A stretch of 64,000 nucleotides of DNA from Seinonella peptonophila. Lineage in GTDB: Bacteria; Bacillota; Bacilli; Thermoactinomycetales; Thermoactinomycetaceae. The notes beneath the pieces were generated by a model, which saw only the letters and a program-made list of their open reading frames with translations, did not search any database and had not been told where the DNA came from. Each line of letters begins with the position of its first letter. Position 1 is the first letter of the stretch. The stretch lies in NCBI RefSeq assembly GCF_900129355.1, contig NZ_FQVL01000001.1, positions 372,001 through 436,000 on the forward strand, written 5' to 3'. The position numbers and the translations under genes are program-made. This document shows positions 15,987 to 24,713 of the stretch, piece by piece.

Positions 15987-17369
15987 TTACATCTGAGGCA
16001 AAGACACGATAAAGGTCGTACCATCCCCCTGTTCGCTGAACACTTCAATCGAACCATTATGTAAGGATAGAATTTTTTTGGTAATTGATAGACCTAAACC
16101 ACTTCCTGATTGAGATCGTTTGCGTGCTTGATCTACCTTATAAAAACGCTCAAAAATATGGGGCAAATCCTCTTTCGCTATGCCAATCCCTGTATCTTGA
16201 AACCGAACTTGTAGCTGTTTTTTTCCGATTTGTCGAATTTGAACGCTGATTGTGCCTCCTGGCTTTGTAAATTTCACACTATTTGTCAAAAGGTTAATCC
16301 AAACTTGATGCAATAATTTTGCATCAGCAAAAATCATAGTACTGGGAAGCTCCAATTCCAGCGTTAAATCCTTATCTCGCCATTGCCATTCCAACATAAA
16401 GACTACCTCTTTAATCTGCTGCGCTAAATCAAACTTAGTTAATTCTAATGGATTCACTTGATTCTCAAGCAATGTAAGTGTTAATAATTGCTTTACTAAA
16501 CGCGAAAGTCGACTCGTTTCTTGTTCGATAATCTCTAGATACTTTCTTTGTTGTAGTGGAGATAGTCGACTTTCATGAAGTGTTTTTGAAAATCCTTTGA
16601 TTGAAGCTAATGGTGACTGAATTTCATGAGACACATTCGATACAAATTCTTGGCGCATCTCCTCTAATCGCTCTAAGCTCTTAGTCATCGATTTGAAATG
16701 TCTGGCTAACTGCCCTAGTTCATCTTTTCGCTGTTCATTTAGCTGTATATGATAGTCTCCATGTGCGATTTTCTTCGTAGCAGCAGTTAAGGAACGAATA
16801 GGTTTTACAATATAATAAGCACCAAACAGAACCAGTACTATGCTAATTACAATCATTAACAAGACAAGTACTGCAAAGAATATTCGCATCTCTCCAAACT
16901 GGTATTCGATGTCAGGACGTAGAAATAAAGCTTCTTTTTTTCCATTCACGTTAATTGGAACTCCTACTGTATTCCTTGATTCATCGTCGAAAAACCCCGT
17001 TACAAAAGCTTTTTCCGGAAAATTTTTAACTCCATGGTAAATATTACCTTTTAAAACATTATCAATTGAACCATCGCTCAAGTTATCATGAAGGAATGGT
17101 TTCCCATAATAAAGTCTCCTACCCTTATCGTCAATTCTTACCATTTGGAAGCCCAATTTTCCGACACGTTGGAAAATAGTAGCTGGATTCAAATGAGTGT
17201 TATCTCTACTAAACGAAGCAATATTCAGTGCCATTTCTGTAATTTTATGATCATTAAATGGTTTAAGTTTTATTTGATAAAATATATTTCCAAACAAAAA
17301 TGAAATCAGACCACTACAAAACATAATTAAAATGGTGATCATGGCAAAACGTGTGTAAAGTGTCTTCAA
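15987..17369 (-). CDS. hssS: HssS-like heme-sensing histidine kinase
   Basis: A 460-residue membrane kinase. It has an N-terminal helix (residues about 8-30), an extracellular sensor of ~130 residues containing FLRPDIEYQFGEMRIFF next to the second helix (about 165-190), then HAMP (VKPIRSLTAATKKIAHGDY) and HisKA with phospho-acceptor FVSNVSHEIQSPLAS. The HATPase_c domain has N-box NLLTNSVKFT, DTGIGI and SGSGLGLSI. Sensor wording and length (HssS about 457) match HssS. The TTG start overlaps the hssR stop by 4 bp and has GGAGG upstream. It would phosphorylate HssR in response to heme. Confidence 0.85.
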   Translation of the reverse strand: MKTLYTRFAMITILIMFCSGLISFLFGNIFYQIKLKPFNDHKITEMALNIASFSRDNTHLNPATIFQRVGKLGFQMVRIDDKGRRLYYGKPFLHDNLSDGSIDNVLKGNIYHGVKNFPEKAFVTGFFDDESRNTVGVPINVNGKKEALFLRPDIEYQFGEMRIFFAVLVLLMIVISIVLVLFGAYYIVKPIRSLTAATKKIAHGDYHIQLNEQRKDELGQLARHFKSMTKSLERLEEMRQEFVSNVSHEIQSPLASIKGFSKTLHESRLSPLQQRKYLEIIEQETSRLSRLVKQLLTLTLLENQVNPLELTKFDLAQQIKEVVFMLEWQWRDKDLTLELELPSTMIFADAKLLHQVWINLLTNSVKFTKPGGTISVQIRQIGKKQLQVRFQDTGIGIAKEDLPHIFERFYKVDQARKRSQSGSGLGLSITKKILSLHNGSIEVFSEQGDGTTFIVSLPQM

Positions 17370-18043
17370 TGTTCCATAACCTCCAATTTATAACCAACAC
17401 CACGTACAGTTTGAATAATAAAGTCATCTGTCACTTTATTAAATCGCTCTCTTAATCGTTTAATATGTACATCAACCGTTCTTTCATCACCTTCAAAATC
17501 AGCCCCCCAAATAAGCTGTATCAGCTCTTGCCTTGTAAATACCCGATTTGGATGACTAGCTAGTTGCGAAAATAATTCAAACTCTTTAAAGGGTAAGATG
17601 ATGGTTTGATCTAAACGGCGAACTTCATAGCTTTTTCGATCAATAACTGTCTGATGTAAACGAATTTGCTCGACATTGATCATTTGAAAACGGCGTAACA
17701 GAGCTTTAATGCGAAAGAGAAGTTCTTTTGGCTCAAATGGCTTAACTAAATAATCATCGGCTCCTCTTTTAAAACCTTCTTCTTTATCCACCAATTGATC
17801 TTTTGCTGTAAGTAATATGATGGGAATATCATATTCAAGACGAATCTTTTCACAAAGCTCATATCCATTTAATCTTGGCATCATTAGATCAACTATTGCG
17901 AGATGAACTTTCTCTTCTTTTAAAATCCGCATCGCATCTAAGCCATCAATAGCTCTTTGCACCACATAACCTGAATGGTTCAGATGAAAATAGACAAGCT
18001 CGCGGATATGCTCGTCATCATCAACGATCATGATATGATACAT
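17366..18043 (-). CDS. hssR: HssR-like OmpR-family response regulator
   Basis: A 225-residue regulator. The receiver domain has the acidic pocket VDDDEH, phospho-acceptor Asp in AIVDLMMPRLNGYEL, and LLTAKDQ and VKPFEPKEL. The winged-helix domain ends GDERTVDVHIKRLRERFNK followed by TVRGVGYKLE, very close to HssR wording. The ATG at 18043 is preferred, with GGGAGG six bases upstream; 12 extra codons further up have no RBS. It is first in hssR-hssS-hrtB-hrtA, all in one direction, whereas in Staphylococcus hssRS and hrtAB are divergent. Confidence 0.88.
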   Translation of the reverse strand: MYHIMIVDDDEHIRELVYFHLNHSGYVVQRAIDGLDAMRILKEEKVHLAIVDLMMPRLNGYELCEKIRLEYDIPIILLTAKDQLVDKEEGFKRGADDYLVKPFEPKELLFRIKALLRRFQMINVEQIRLHQTVIDRKSYEVRRLDQTIILPFKEFELFSQLASHPNRVFTRQELIQLIWGADFEGDERTVDVHIKRLRERFNKVTDDFIIQTVRGVGYKLEVMEH

Positions 18044-18102
18044 TCTGAACCTCCCTTTTTCTAGACACTTATCAAACATTATAATGGACCAGCATTAAAA
18101 TA

Positions 18103-18130
18103 CAAAAAAACATCCTTAAATAAAGGATGT
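18103..18130 (-). terminator. Terminator after kbl
   Basis: Stem ACATCCTT/AAGGATGT (18110-18117 with 18123-18130) followed on the minus strand by seven T residues. Confidence 0.85.
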
Positions 18131-18138
18131 ACCATACA

Positions 18139-19314
18139 TCAGATTATCTCTAATTCTTTACCTACTTTCGCAAACATTTCAATACCCTTCTCCAATTCTT
18201 CAATGGAATGCTGAGCAGTTACAATCGTACGAATGCGGGCATTTCCTCTAGAAACAGTTGGGTAAACAATTGCTTTCGCATATACCCCCTCTTTAAACAA
18301 GCGTGCTGACATTTGAACAGCTAATGCTTCATTCCCTATCATAATCGGCGTGATCGGTGTTTTGCTTACCCCAATATCAAAACCTAACTGGAGAAGTCCC
18401 TGCTTAAAAAATGCTGTGTTTTCCCAGAGTTTTTCGATATGATGTTCTTCAGTTTGTAATAATTGTATCGCCTTCAAGCACGAAGCCGTTACAGATGGTG
18501 GATGTGAAGTACTAAATAAAAATGGCCTTGCACGATGAATTAAATACTCTCTTAAATGTTGTGATCCTGCCACATATCCGCCCAATACGCCTATCGCTTT
18601 TGAAAGTGTGCCAACTTGAATTGCCACACGCCCATGTAAGCCAAAATGATCAACTGTACCACGCCCTTGTCGCCCAAGTACTCCACTTGCATGAGCGTCA
18701 TCTACCATTATAATTGCACCATACTTCTCGCATTGTTCAACAATTTCAGGCAAAGGGGCTATATCTCCATCCATACTAAAAACGCCATCCGTTACAACTA
18801 AACGAATTCTTGCTTGTTGATTCTCTTGAAGCGCTCTTTCCAAATCTCCTAAATCAACATGACGGTAGATTCGTTTTGCTGCTTTGGTCAAACGAATCCC
18901 ATCAATAATCGAAGCATGATTTAGTTCATCACTAATCACTACATCCCGTTCATCAAGAATAGATGCTAATACTCCAACATTTGCAGTAAACCCAGACTGA
19001 AAAACCAAAGCCGCTTCTGTTTGTTTAAAAGAGGCCAATTCATGTTCCAATTGTTCATGAAGAGAGAAAGTACCAGCGATTGTTCGTACTGAACCTGTAC
19101 CAACCCCCCACTCTTCGATTGCTTCAATTGCCGCCTGTTTCATAGCAGGATGGCTGGTTAATCCAAGATAATTATTAGACGATAGCTGAATGGATGGTTG
19201 ATTGCCTATTTCTACCTGACTTCCTTGCTCTGAATTTAAAATCGTTAATGATTGATATGTGCCAGCATTTCTCCAGTTTTCAAGTTCTTGTGCTAAATGA
19301 ACCAAATCACGCAT
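18139..19314 (-). CDS. kbl: Glycine C-acetyltransferase (2-amino-3-ketobutyrate CoA ligase)
   Basis: A 391-residue PLP enzyme of the alpha-oxoamine synthase family. It splits 2-amino-3-ketobutyrate with CoA to glycine and acetyl-CoA, the second step of threonine breakdown. Visible features are the substrate region SSNNYLGLTSHP, the VDDAHASGVLG motif (Asp and His contacting PLP) and the PLP-lysine in VGTLSKAIGVLGG. Length matches Kbl (about 392). RBS AGGAGG precedes the ATG. It sits 14 bp after tdh in one operon, exactly the pathway pair. BioF-type activity is an alternative for this fold, but the tdh linkage favours Kbl. Confidence 0.95.
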   Translation of the reverse strand: MRDLVHLAQELENWRNAGTYQSLTILNSEQGSQVEIGNQPSIQLSSNNYLGLTSHPAMKQAAIEAIEEWGVGTGSVRTIAGTFSLHEQLEHELASFKQTEAALVFQSGFTANVGVLASILDERDVVISDELNHASIIDGIRLTKAAKRIYRHVDLGDLERALQENQQARIRLVVTDGVFSMDGDIAPLPEIVEQCEKYGAIIMVDDAHASGVLGRQGRGTVDHFGLHGRVAIQVGTLSKAIGVLGGYVAGSQHLREYLIHRARPFLFSTSHPPSVTASCLKAIQLLQTEEHHIEKLWENTAFFKQGLLQLGFDIGVSKTPITPIMIGNEALAVQMSARLFKEGVYAKAIVYPTVSRGNARIRTIVTAQHSIEELEKGIEMFAKVGKELEII

Positions 19315-19328
19315 AGAGCTCCTCCTAA

Positions 19329-20387
19329 CTATTCATCAATATACAAAACAATCTTGCCACAATCCCCACGATTCATGAGTGAAAAAGCGCTTTCATATTC
19401 TGACAGAGGGAATTGATGTGTAATCAATGTAGATAAATCTACTGCATTTGCTTCTAATAGTCCGGTCGTCTGCTCCCATGTGGTAAACATTCTTCTACCC
19501 ACTATGCCATGTACGGTGATACCTTTAAAAACAAGCTGATTGGTAATATCTAATTCAACAGGTTGGGTTGGTAGCCCTAGCATGGATAGACATCCCCCTG
19601 GTGTCACCATGGCCAATGCTTGCTGAATCGCTTGCGGATTTCCAGACATCTCAACAACCACATCAGCCCCTCTCCCAGCTGTCCATTCGATTACCGCTTC
19701 TAAAGGGTCCTGCTTATTTGAGTCAATCTGATAGGTTGCTCCCATCTTTCCAGCTAAATGAAGCCGATACTTATTTACATCTAAGGCAATAATCTGACTC
19801 GCACCTGCCGCTTTTGCAACAGATACAGCTAGTAAACCAACTGGACCACAGCCAACCACTGCAACCACTTTTCCAGCGACTGATGTAGACAGAACAGTGT
19901 GAACTGCATTTCCCATCGGTTCCATAATAGAAGCAAACTCAAAGGGAATATTTTCGCCAATCTTCCAAATATTCGCGGCAGGAATCGCGATATATTGAGC
20001 AAAACAGCCATCAAGGTCAATACCAATAATCTTTGTTTGTAAACATACATGTGGGTGACCTCGGCGACATGATATACATGATCCACAAACAATATGAGTC
20101 TCAGCCGTTACATGATCGCCCACTTGAACCGCCTCAACTCGACTACCAACTTTAACAACCACTCCGGCAAATTCGTGCCCAAATATATAAGGAGTATTTA
20201 CTCGATTCTGAGCCCATTGATCCCAATTATAAATATGCAAATCTGTCCCGCAGATACTTGTTGTTTTTACTTGAATTAAAACTTCCTCTTCAGAAATCTC
20301 TGGAATCGGCATTTCTTTTAATTCTGCACCTTTTTTCGCCTCATGCTTTACCAATGCAAGCATATGTCCGTTCACTAAGGACATCAT
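19329..20387 (-). CDS. tdh: L-threonine 3-dehydrogenase
   Basis: A zinc-dependent medium-chain dehydrogenase of about 350 residues that oxidises L-threonine to 2-amino-3-ketobutyrate with NAD+. The catalytic zinc site is SICGTDLHIYNWDQWA and GHEFAGVV; the structural zinc cysteines are CGSCISCRRGHPHVC; the Rossmann motif is VGCGPVGLLAV. The ATG at 20387 follows GAGAGG closely; a start at the in-frame ATG eight codons later would fit homologues too. It is first of tdh-kbl, the same order as in B. subtilis. Its promoter is presumably in the ~60 bp between it and the korB terminator. Confidence 0.94.
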   Translation of the reverse strand: MMSLVNGHMLALVKHEAKKGAELKEMPIPEISEEEVLIQVKTTSICGTDLHIYNWDQWAQNRVNTPYIFGHEFAGVVVKVGSRVEAVQVGDHVTAETHIVCGSCISCRRGHPHVCLQTKIIGIDLDGCFAQYIAIPAANIWKIGENIPFEFASIMEPMGNAVHTVLSTSVAGKVVAVVGCGPVGLLAVSVAKAAGASQIIALDVNKYRLHLAGKMGATYQIDSNKQDPLEAVIEWTAGRGADVVVEMSGNPQAIQQALAMVTPGGCLSMLGLPTQPVELDITNQLVFKGITVHGIVGRRMFTTWEQTTGLLEANAVDLSTLITHQFPLSEYESAFSLMNRGDCGKIVLYIDE

Positions 20388-20452
20388 CCTCTCAATGAAT
20401 AAATGAAAAATATAATATTCCTATTCCATTATACTCTGAATTTCCTGAAAAA

Positions 20453-20482
20453 AGAAGAAAAAAAGTCCGCTATATGCGGACA
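20453..20482 (-). terminator. Terminator after korB
   Basis: Stem GTCCGC/GCGGAC (20466-20471 with 20477-20482) followed on the minus strand by seven T residues. Confidence 0.8.
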
Positions 20483-20510
20483 ATGATTAAGAAAAACTTT
20501 TTTAGTTAAA

Positions 20511-21377
20511 TTAAGCAAACTCTTTTAGAAGTTGGTCAAACTGCTCTTCATTCAACTGAAGATCTTGGTCTGTTAATGGTTGCTCTTTAAATCCTGGTAC
20601 TAATTCTTCGTATGAAGGACGCTCTTTATTTTGATAAATAATACCTGTAACCAATCCATTATGTTCCATTAGCTTCTGCATAGCTTGGGAACGATTGCTT
20701 GGATCATAGTTTTCATCATCAGCTAAACTAACCAAATTCTCTTTAAACCAGTCATAGGTATTAATTTTATTATAGGTAACGCAAGGACTATAAACATTGA
20801 TCAAAGAAAAACCTTTGTGTTTAATTCCCTCTTCGATAATATGCGTTAACCCTTTGAGATCACTAGAAACAGATTGCGCTACAAATCCAGCCCCAACTGT
20901 AAGAGCCATTTCCATTGGAGCAATGGCAGCTTCAATGGAGCCTGCTGGCGTACTTTTTGTTTTAAAACCCATTTCACTACGAGGTGAAGTTTGTCCTTTT
21001 GTCAAGCCATAAACTTGGTTATCCATTACAATGTAGGTGATATCAACATTACGGCGAATCGCATGAATTGTATGAGCCATACCAATCGCAAATCCATCAC
21101 CGTCACCACCAGAAGCGACAACTGTCAGATCGCGATTTGCCAATTTTAGTCCTTGAGCGATTGGCAACGAACGACCATGTACACCATGGAAACCATATGC
21201 ATTTACATAACCAGAAATCCGACCTGAACATCCAATTCCGGAGACAATTGCTACATCTTCAGGTTCTTTTCCGAGATTTGCAAATGCCCGTTGCATAGCT
21301 GCCAAAACAGAAAAGTCGCCACATCCCGGACACCAGTTTGGTTTTACTTTATTTCGAAACTCTTTAAACGTGGCCAT
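20511..21377 (-). CDS. korB: 2-oxoacid:ferredoxin oxidoreductase, beta subunit
   Basis: A 288-residue TPP-binding subunit of a 2-oxoglutarate (or related 2-oxoacid):ferredoxin oxidoreductase, which makes acyl-CoA, CO2 and reduced ferredoxin. Cluster cysteines are in NWCPGCGDFSVL, GIGCSGR and YSPCVTYN. The TPP/Mg motif is GGDGDGFAIGM with DNQVYGLTKGQ following. The ATG at 21377 (AAGGAG upstream) gives the family's usual start; longer N-terminal readings overlap korA without reason. It overlaps korA by 14 bp. Substrate preference among 2-oxoacids cannot be fixed from the motifs. Confidence 0.93.
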   Translation of the reverse strand: MATFKEFRNKVKPNWCPGCGDFSVLAAMQRAFANLGKEPEDVAIVSGIGCSGRISGYVNAYGFHGVHGRSLPIAQGLKLANRDLTVVASGGDGDGFAIGMAHTIHAIRRNVDITYIVMDNQVYGLTKGQTSPRSEMGFKTKSTPAGSIEAAIAPMEMALTVGAGFVAQSVSSDLKGLTHIIEEGIKHKGFSLINVYSPCVTYNKINTYDWFKENLVSLADDENYDPSNRSQAMQKLMEHNGLVTGIIYQNKERPSYEELVPGFKEQPLTDQDLQLNEEQFDQLLKEFA

Positions 21378-23124
21378 GAACCAACAGCTCCTTACATTGT
21401 AGATAGATTTCAGATGGCTTAAATGGGTCTCCATCATATTTACCAAAATGAACCACTTTATCTGCCATCCCAACATTCATCTTAATGAGTGATGCAAGCT
21501 GTCCTGTTGCATTATTCTCAACAACAAGTACTCGTTTTGCCTTTTCCATTTCTCTTTTCATCTCTTCAGCTGGGAAAGGTAGTAATTGACGAATATGTGC
21601 ATGGTTCACTTTTAATCCATCATTCTCTAAACGCTGCTTTGCTTCTTGAATCGTACCACGTGTTGAATTAAATCCAACAATTAATATATCAGCTTCATCA
21701 TATTTTGAATCTGTAAAAACTGGTTCAGCAAAATCAATACCATTTGCTAATTTACGCAGACGTTTATCCATCATCTGCTTACGGTTGGTCGCAACTTCTG
21801 AAGGACGTCCTGTCTGATCATGCTCAACACCTGTTACATGATGTAAACCATTTTTCTTACCTGGTAGTACACGCGGAGAAACGCCATCCTCGGTCAATTC
21901 ATAGCGCTTGAACAACTCAGAGTTCTCTAATGATGGCAATTCAGCATTTGAATCTACTAATTTACCACGATCAATTTGAACACGGTCATAAGAAAGAGGC
22001 TCGACTGTCTGTTTTCCTAGAGATAGAGCCAAGTCAGATAAGACGATAACCGGACACTGATATTTTTCAGCTAGATTAAACGCTGCGATCGTATCATAGA
22101 AACATTCTTCCACAGTACTAGGTGCAATTACGATCTTTGGAATTTCACCATGCGTACTATAAAGCATTGCTAAAACGTCACTTTGCTCCTGCTTTGTCGG
22201 CAATCCAGTAGAAGGTCCACCACGTTGCGTATCAATAATGACAGCTGGCGTTTCTGTCATTCCAGCCAAACCGATTGCTTCTGTCATCAATGATAATCCA
22301 GGTCCTGCTGAAGCAGTAAAGGAGCGAACTCCTCCATAGTTTGCACCAATCACCATCGTAATCGCTGCAATTTCATCCTCAGTCTGCACCACAGTTCCAC
22401 CAAATTGTGGTAGTTTTTTAATCAGGTATTCCATGATCTCAGAAGATGGTGTAATTGGATAAGCTGCCATCAATCGGACACCTGCTGCTAGCGCACCTAG
22501 AGCGATCGCATGGTTTCCAATCATATAGAGGCGCTTTTTACCATCAGATGAAGCAAGCTTATAATCTGGAAAATCTTGATCCATTAACTCTTGAACAAAC
22601 TGATATCCTCTAGCAATTGCTTCCATGTTCTTCTCAACGATTTTTTGTCCTTTACGCAAAAAACGCTCTTCAATCACTTCGCGAAATGCTTCTATATCAA
22701 GGCCTAATAGAGCACCGGACCCACCAACTGCAACCATATTTTTCATTTGCGCCAATCCCACTTCTTGAGCAATTTTCGTAAATGGAACGGCAATTAGGCG
22801 AGCGGTGATCCCCTCCCCTACTTTTGGCTTAAACTTCTCATCTGCTAAGATGATACCTGTTTGTACTAACTCGTGAGCATTTAGATCAATGGTCTCTTGA
22901 TCAAATGCTACTAAAATATCCAATTCGTCAGAAATTGAGCGGGTTGGTTCTGTACTGATTCGAATCTTTGTGTTAGAATGACCACCTTTGATCCGTGAAG
23001 AAAAATGACGGTAACCGAATAGATGATAACCTTTTCGATTCAATGCTGATGAGAGAATCTCTCCAGCACTATCAATACCTTCACCCTGCTGTCCGCCCAC
23101 TTTCCACGAAAGTTGCTTAATCAC
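21364..23124 (-). CDS. korA: 2-oxoacid:ferredoxin oxidoreductase, gamma-alpha fused subunit
   Basis: A 586-residue subunit in which the gamma domain (residues ~1-190, WKVGGQQGEGIDSAGEIL, SSRIKGGHSN) is fused ahead of the alpha (pyrimidine-binding) domain. The alpha part carries MAAYPITPSSEIMEYL, TASAGPGLSLM and the TQRGGPSTGLPTK loop that binds CoA and substrate. This fused KorA is the usual arrangement in Bacillales and actinomycetes. The GTG at 23124 is chosen: AAAGGAG lies nine bases upstream and it yields the standard start (IKQLSWKVGG). Paired with korB, it provides a ferredoxin-linked bypass or complement to the 2-oxoglutarate dehydrogenase. Confidence 0.93.
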   Translation of the reverse strand: MIKQLSWKVGGQQGEGIDSAGEILSSALNRKGYHLFGYRHFSSRIKGGHSNTKIRISTEPTRSISDELDILVAFDQETIDLNAHELVQTGIILADEKFKPKVGEGITARLIAVPFTKIAQEVGLAQMKNMVAVGGSGALLGLDIEAFREVIEERFLRKGQKIVEKNMEAIARGYQFVQELMDQDFPDYKLASSDGKKRLYMIGNHAIALGALAAGVRLMAAYPITPSSEIMEYLIKKLPQFGGTVVQTEDEIAAITMVIGANYGGVRSFTASAGPGLSLMTEAIGLAGMTETPAVIIDTQRGGPSTGLPTKQEQSDVLAMLYSTHGEIPKIVIAPSTVEECFYDTIAAFNLAEKYQCPVIVLSDLALSLGKQTVEPLSYDRVQIDRGKLVDSNAELPSLENSELFKRYELTEDGVSPRVLPGKKNGLHHVTGVEHDQTGRPSEVATNRKQMMDKRLRKLANGIDFAEPVFTDSKYDEADILIVGFNSTRGTIQEAKQRLENDGLKVNHAHIRQLLPFPAEEMKREMEKAKRVLVVENNATGQLASLIKMNVGMADKVVHFGKYDGDPFKPSEIYLQCKELLVHGHV

Positions 23125-23296
23125 TAAACTCATCTCCTTTAAACACCCAGACCAGCTCACACTTTGGTTATAGTTTCACATCTGTCAACTATGATGTTGA
23201 CGGTTCATATCCTACCTCATTCTATTCCTCAAACCCAAAAATAGCAACCTATTTCTAGAAGTGATTTCAAAACTCTATTTAGAACTTCTTGATTTC

Positions 23297-24238
23297 TTAT
23301 TTTAAATATCGATCATAAAAGCGTACAGCATTTCCCCAGAGCCAGTTCTGAACCCAGTTATGAGGATATCTTTTCAACATTAACTGAACCAATTGATTCC
23401 ATTTACCCATATGTTCTAACCCTTTTAGCTTCTTAGACGACCCATCAAAGTCAGAGCCAAAATAAATTTGATCTTGCCCTCCTAAGCTGCAAATATGATC
23501 AATATGTGTGATAAGGTCATGGATTGAGGCATTTTCAGTTGATCGATTTAAAAAAAACGGAACAAAATTAAGTCCGATAAGTCCCTTTTTCTTAATTATA
23601 GCAGTTATTTGCTCATCATTTAAATTGCGTCGATGTGGACAGATTCTCTGACAATTTGAGTGTGACGCCACAACCGGAATATGCATCTTGACAACCTCCC
23701 AAAAGCCTTGAACAGAAAGATGGGAAACATCTAGAATCATGTTTAGTCGGGCCAACTCAGCTACCAACGCACGTCCCCAATTCGTCAATCCACCACCGCG
23801 TTGTTCATCAATCCCATCGGCAGCCTCATTTGCATGATTCCATGTTAAACCTACTTGCCGAACACCCAATCGATGTAGTAACCTTACATTCTTCAGTTCT
23901 CCTTCTAATCCATCCACACCCTCTAAATGTAAAAAAGCAGCACATTGTTCAGGTTGCAGTTGTGCTACTTCTTTCATTGAAGAGATGGAAACCATCTTTT
24001 GTTTATTTCCGATGATATGAAGATAAAACAGATCGATTTGTTTTAATATCTCTTTTAGACGTTGTCCCGCTGGTACGTCCGGTGGAATAAATAACGCGAA
24101 CCATTCAACTCTAACCTTTGCTTTTTGTAGGCGAGAGTAAGTCACGTCATATGAATCTTCAGAATAAAAAGAGGCCGGTTCTCCCTTCTGCTCCCACATT
24201 CTCCAAAGTACATCACAATGACCATCCATACTTAGCAT
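23297..24238 (-). CDS. Membrane dipeptidase (peptidase M19) family protein
   Basis: A 313-residue zinc hydrolase of the renal-dipeptidase family. Metal ligands are visible in order: DGHCD near residue 4, the bridging Glu in LHLEGVDG, DVSHLS and ASHSNCQRICPHRRNL, then FGSDFDGSSKKL. It would cleave dipeptides, including D-amino acid-containing ones. The ATG at 24238 has GGGAGGGG upstream; an earlier GTG is inside that RBS. It lies between spoVS and korA, a position also seen for this family in spore-formers. No signal peptide was found, so it acts in the cytosol; a role in recycling cell-wall or spore peptides is inference. Confidence 0.9.
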   Translation of the reverse strand: MLSMDGHCDVLWRMWEQKGEPASFYSEDSYDVTYSRLQKAKVRVEWFALFIPPDVPAGQRLKEILKQIDLFYLHIIGNKQKMVSISSMKEVAQLQPEQCAAFLHLEGVDGLEGELKNVRLLHRLGVRQVGLTWNHANEAADGIDEQRGGGLTNWGRALVAELARLNMILDVSHLSVQGFWEVVKMHIPVVASHSNCQRICPHRRNLNDEQITAIIKKKGLIGLNFVPFFLNRSTENASIHDLITHIDHICSLGGQDQIYFGSDFDGSSKKLKGLEHMGKWNQLVQLMLKRYPHNWVQNWLWGNAVRFYDRYLK

Positions 24239-24275
24239 ATGTACCCCTCCCACTCACTACAAACTTCCTAAATAT

Positions 24276-24303
24276 AAAAAAGAAAACCTGTTAGATGAAC
24301 AGG
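24276..24303 (-). terminator. Terminator after spoVS
   Basis: Stem CCTGTT/AACAGG (24287-24292 with 24298-24303), then a T-rich tract on the minus strand. Confidence 0.7.
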
Positions 24304-24335
24304 CTTCTTTCTGTTAGGCATGATTGAACCCCAAT

Positions 24336-24596
24336 TTAACGGGGTTCTACGATAATCTTGATCGCAGTACGCTCTTCACCATCGATGATGATGTCGGTAA
24401 AGGCTGGAATGCAAATGAGGTCGATCCCACTGGGAGCAACAAATCCTCTTGCGATCGCAACAGCTTTAATAGCTTGATTAAGTGCGCCTGCACCAATTGC
24501 CTGCATTTCGGCTTGACCACGCTCTCGAAGAACGCCAGCAAGTGCACCTGCAACACTGTTCGGGTTAGATTTTGCTGAAACCTTTAATACTTCCAT
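24336..24596 (-). CDS. spoVS: Stage V sporulation protein S
   Basis: An 86-residue, highly conserved small protein with an Alba-like fold that is needed for spore coat assembly and heat resistance in B. subtilis. It starts MEVLKVSAKSNPNSVAGALAG and contains ERGQAEMQAIGAGALNQAIK and IDLICIPAFTDI. The length equals the family norm. RBS GGAGG precedes the ATG. A near-perfect sigma-H promoter lies at 24638-24666, agreeing with the known sigma-H control of spoVS. Gene order rny-ymdB-spoVS-(...)-tdh-kbl is the B. subtilis order with korAB and the dipeptidase inserted. Confidence 0.97.
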   Translation of the reverse strand: MEVLKVSAKSNPNSVAGALAGVLRERGQAEMQAIGAGALNQAIKAVAIARGFVAPSGIDLICIPAFTDIIIDGEERTAIKIIVEPR

Positions 24597-24637
24597 GAAA
24601 GTACCTCCTCGATGGTTGGAGTGAGTCCACTTTTATA

Positions 24638-24666
24638 ATATTCGACCATCTCATAAAAATTCCTTC
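24638..24666 (-). promoter_or_regulatory. spoVS: Sigma-H promoter of spoVS
   Basis: On the minus strand GAAGGAATT (24658-24666) and GTCGAATAT (24638-24646) are 11 bp apart. This satisfies the sigma-H consensus (RNAGGAWWW, 11-12 bp, RNNGAATWW) at every defined position. It lies about 42 bp upstream of the spoVS ATG. Confidence 0.75.
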
Positions 24667-24713
24667 TAATATTTAAAGAACCAAAAGAAAAATTATAAAT
24701 AAATTTTTAAATT

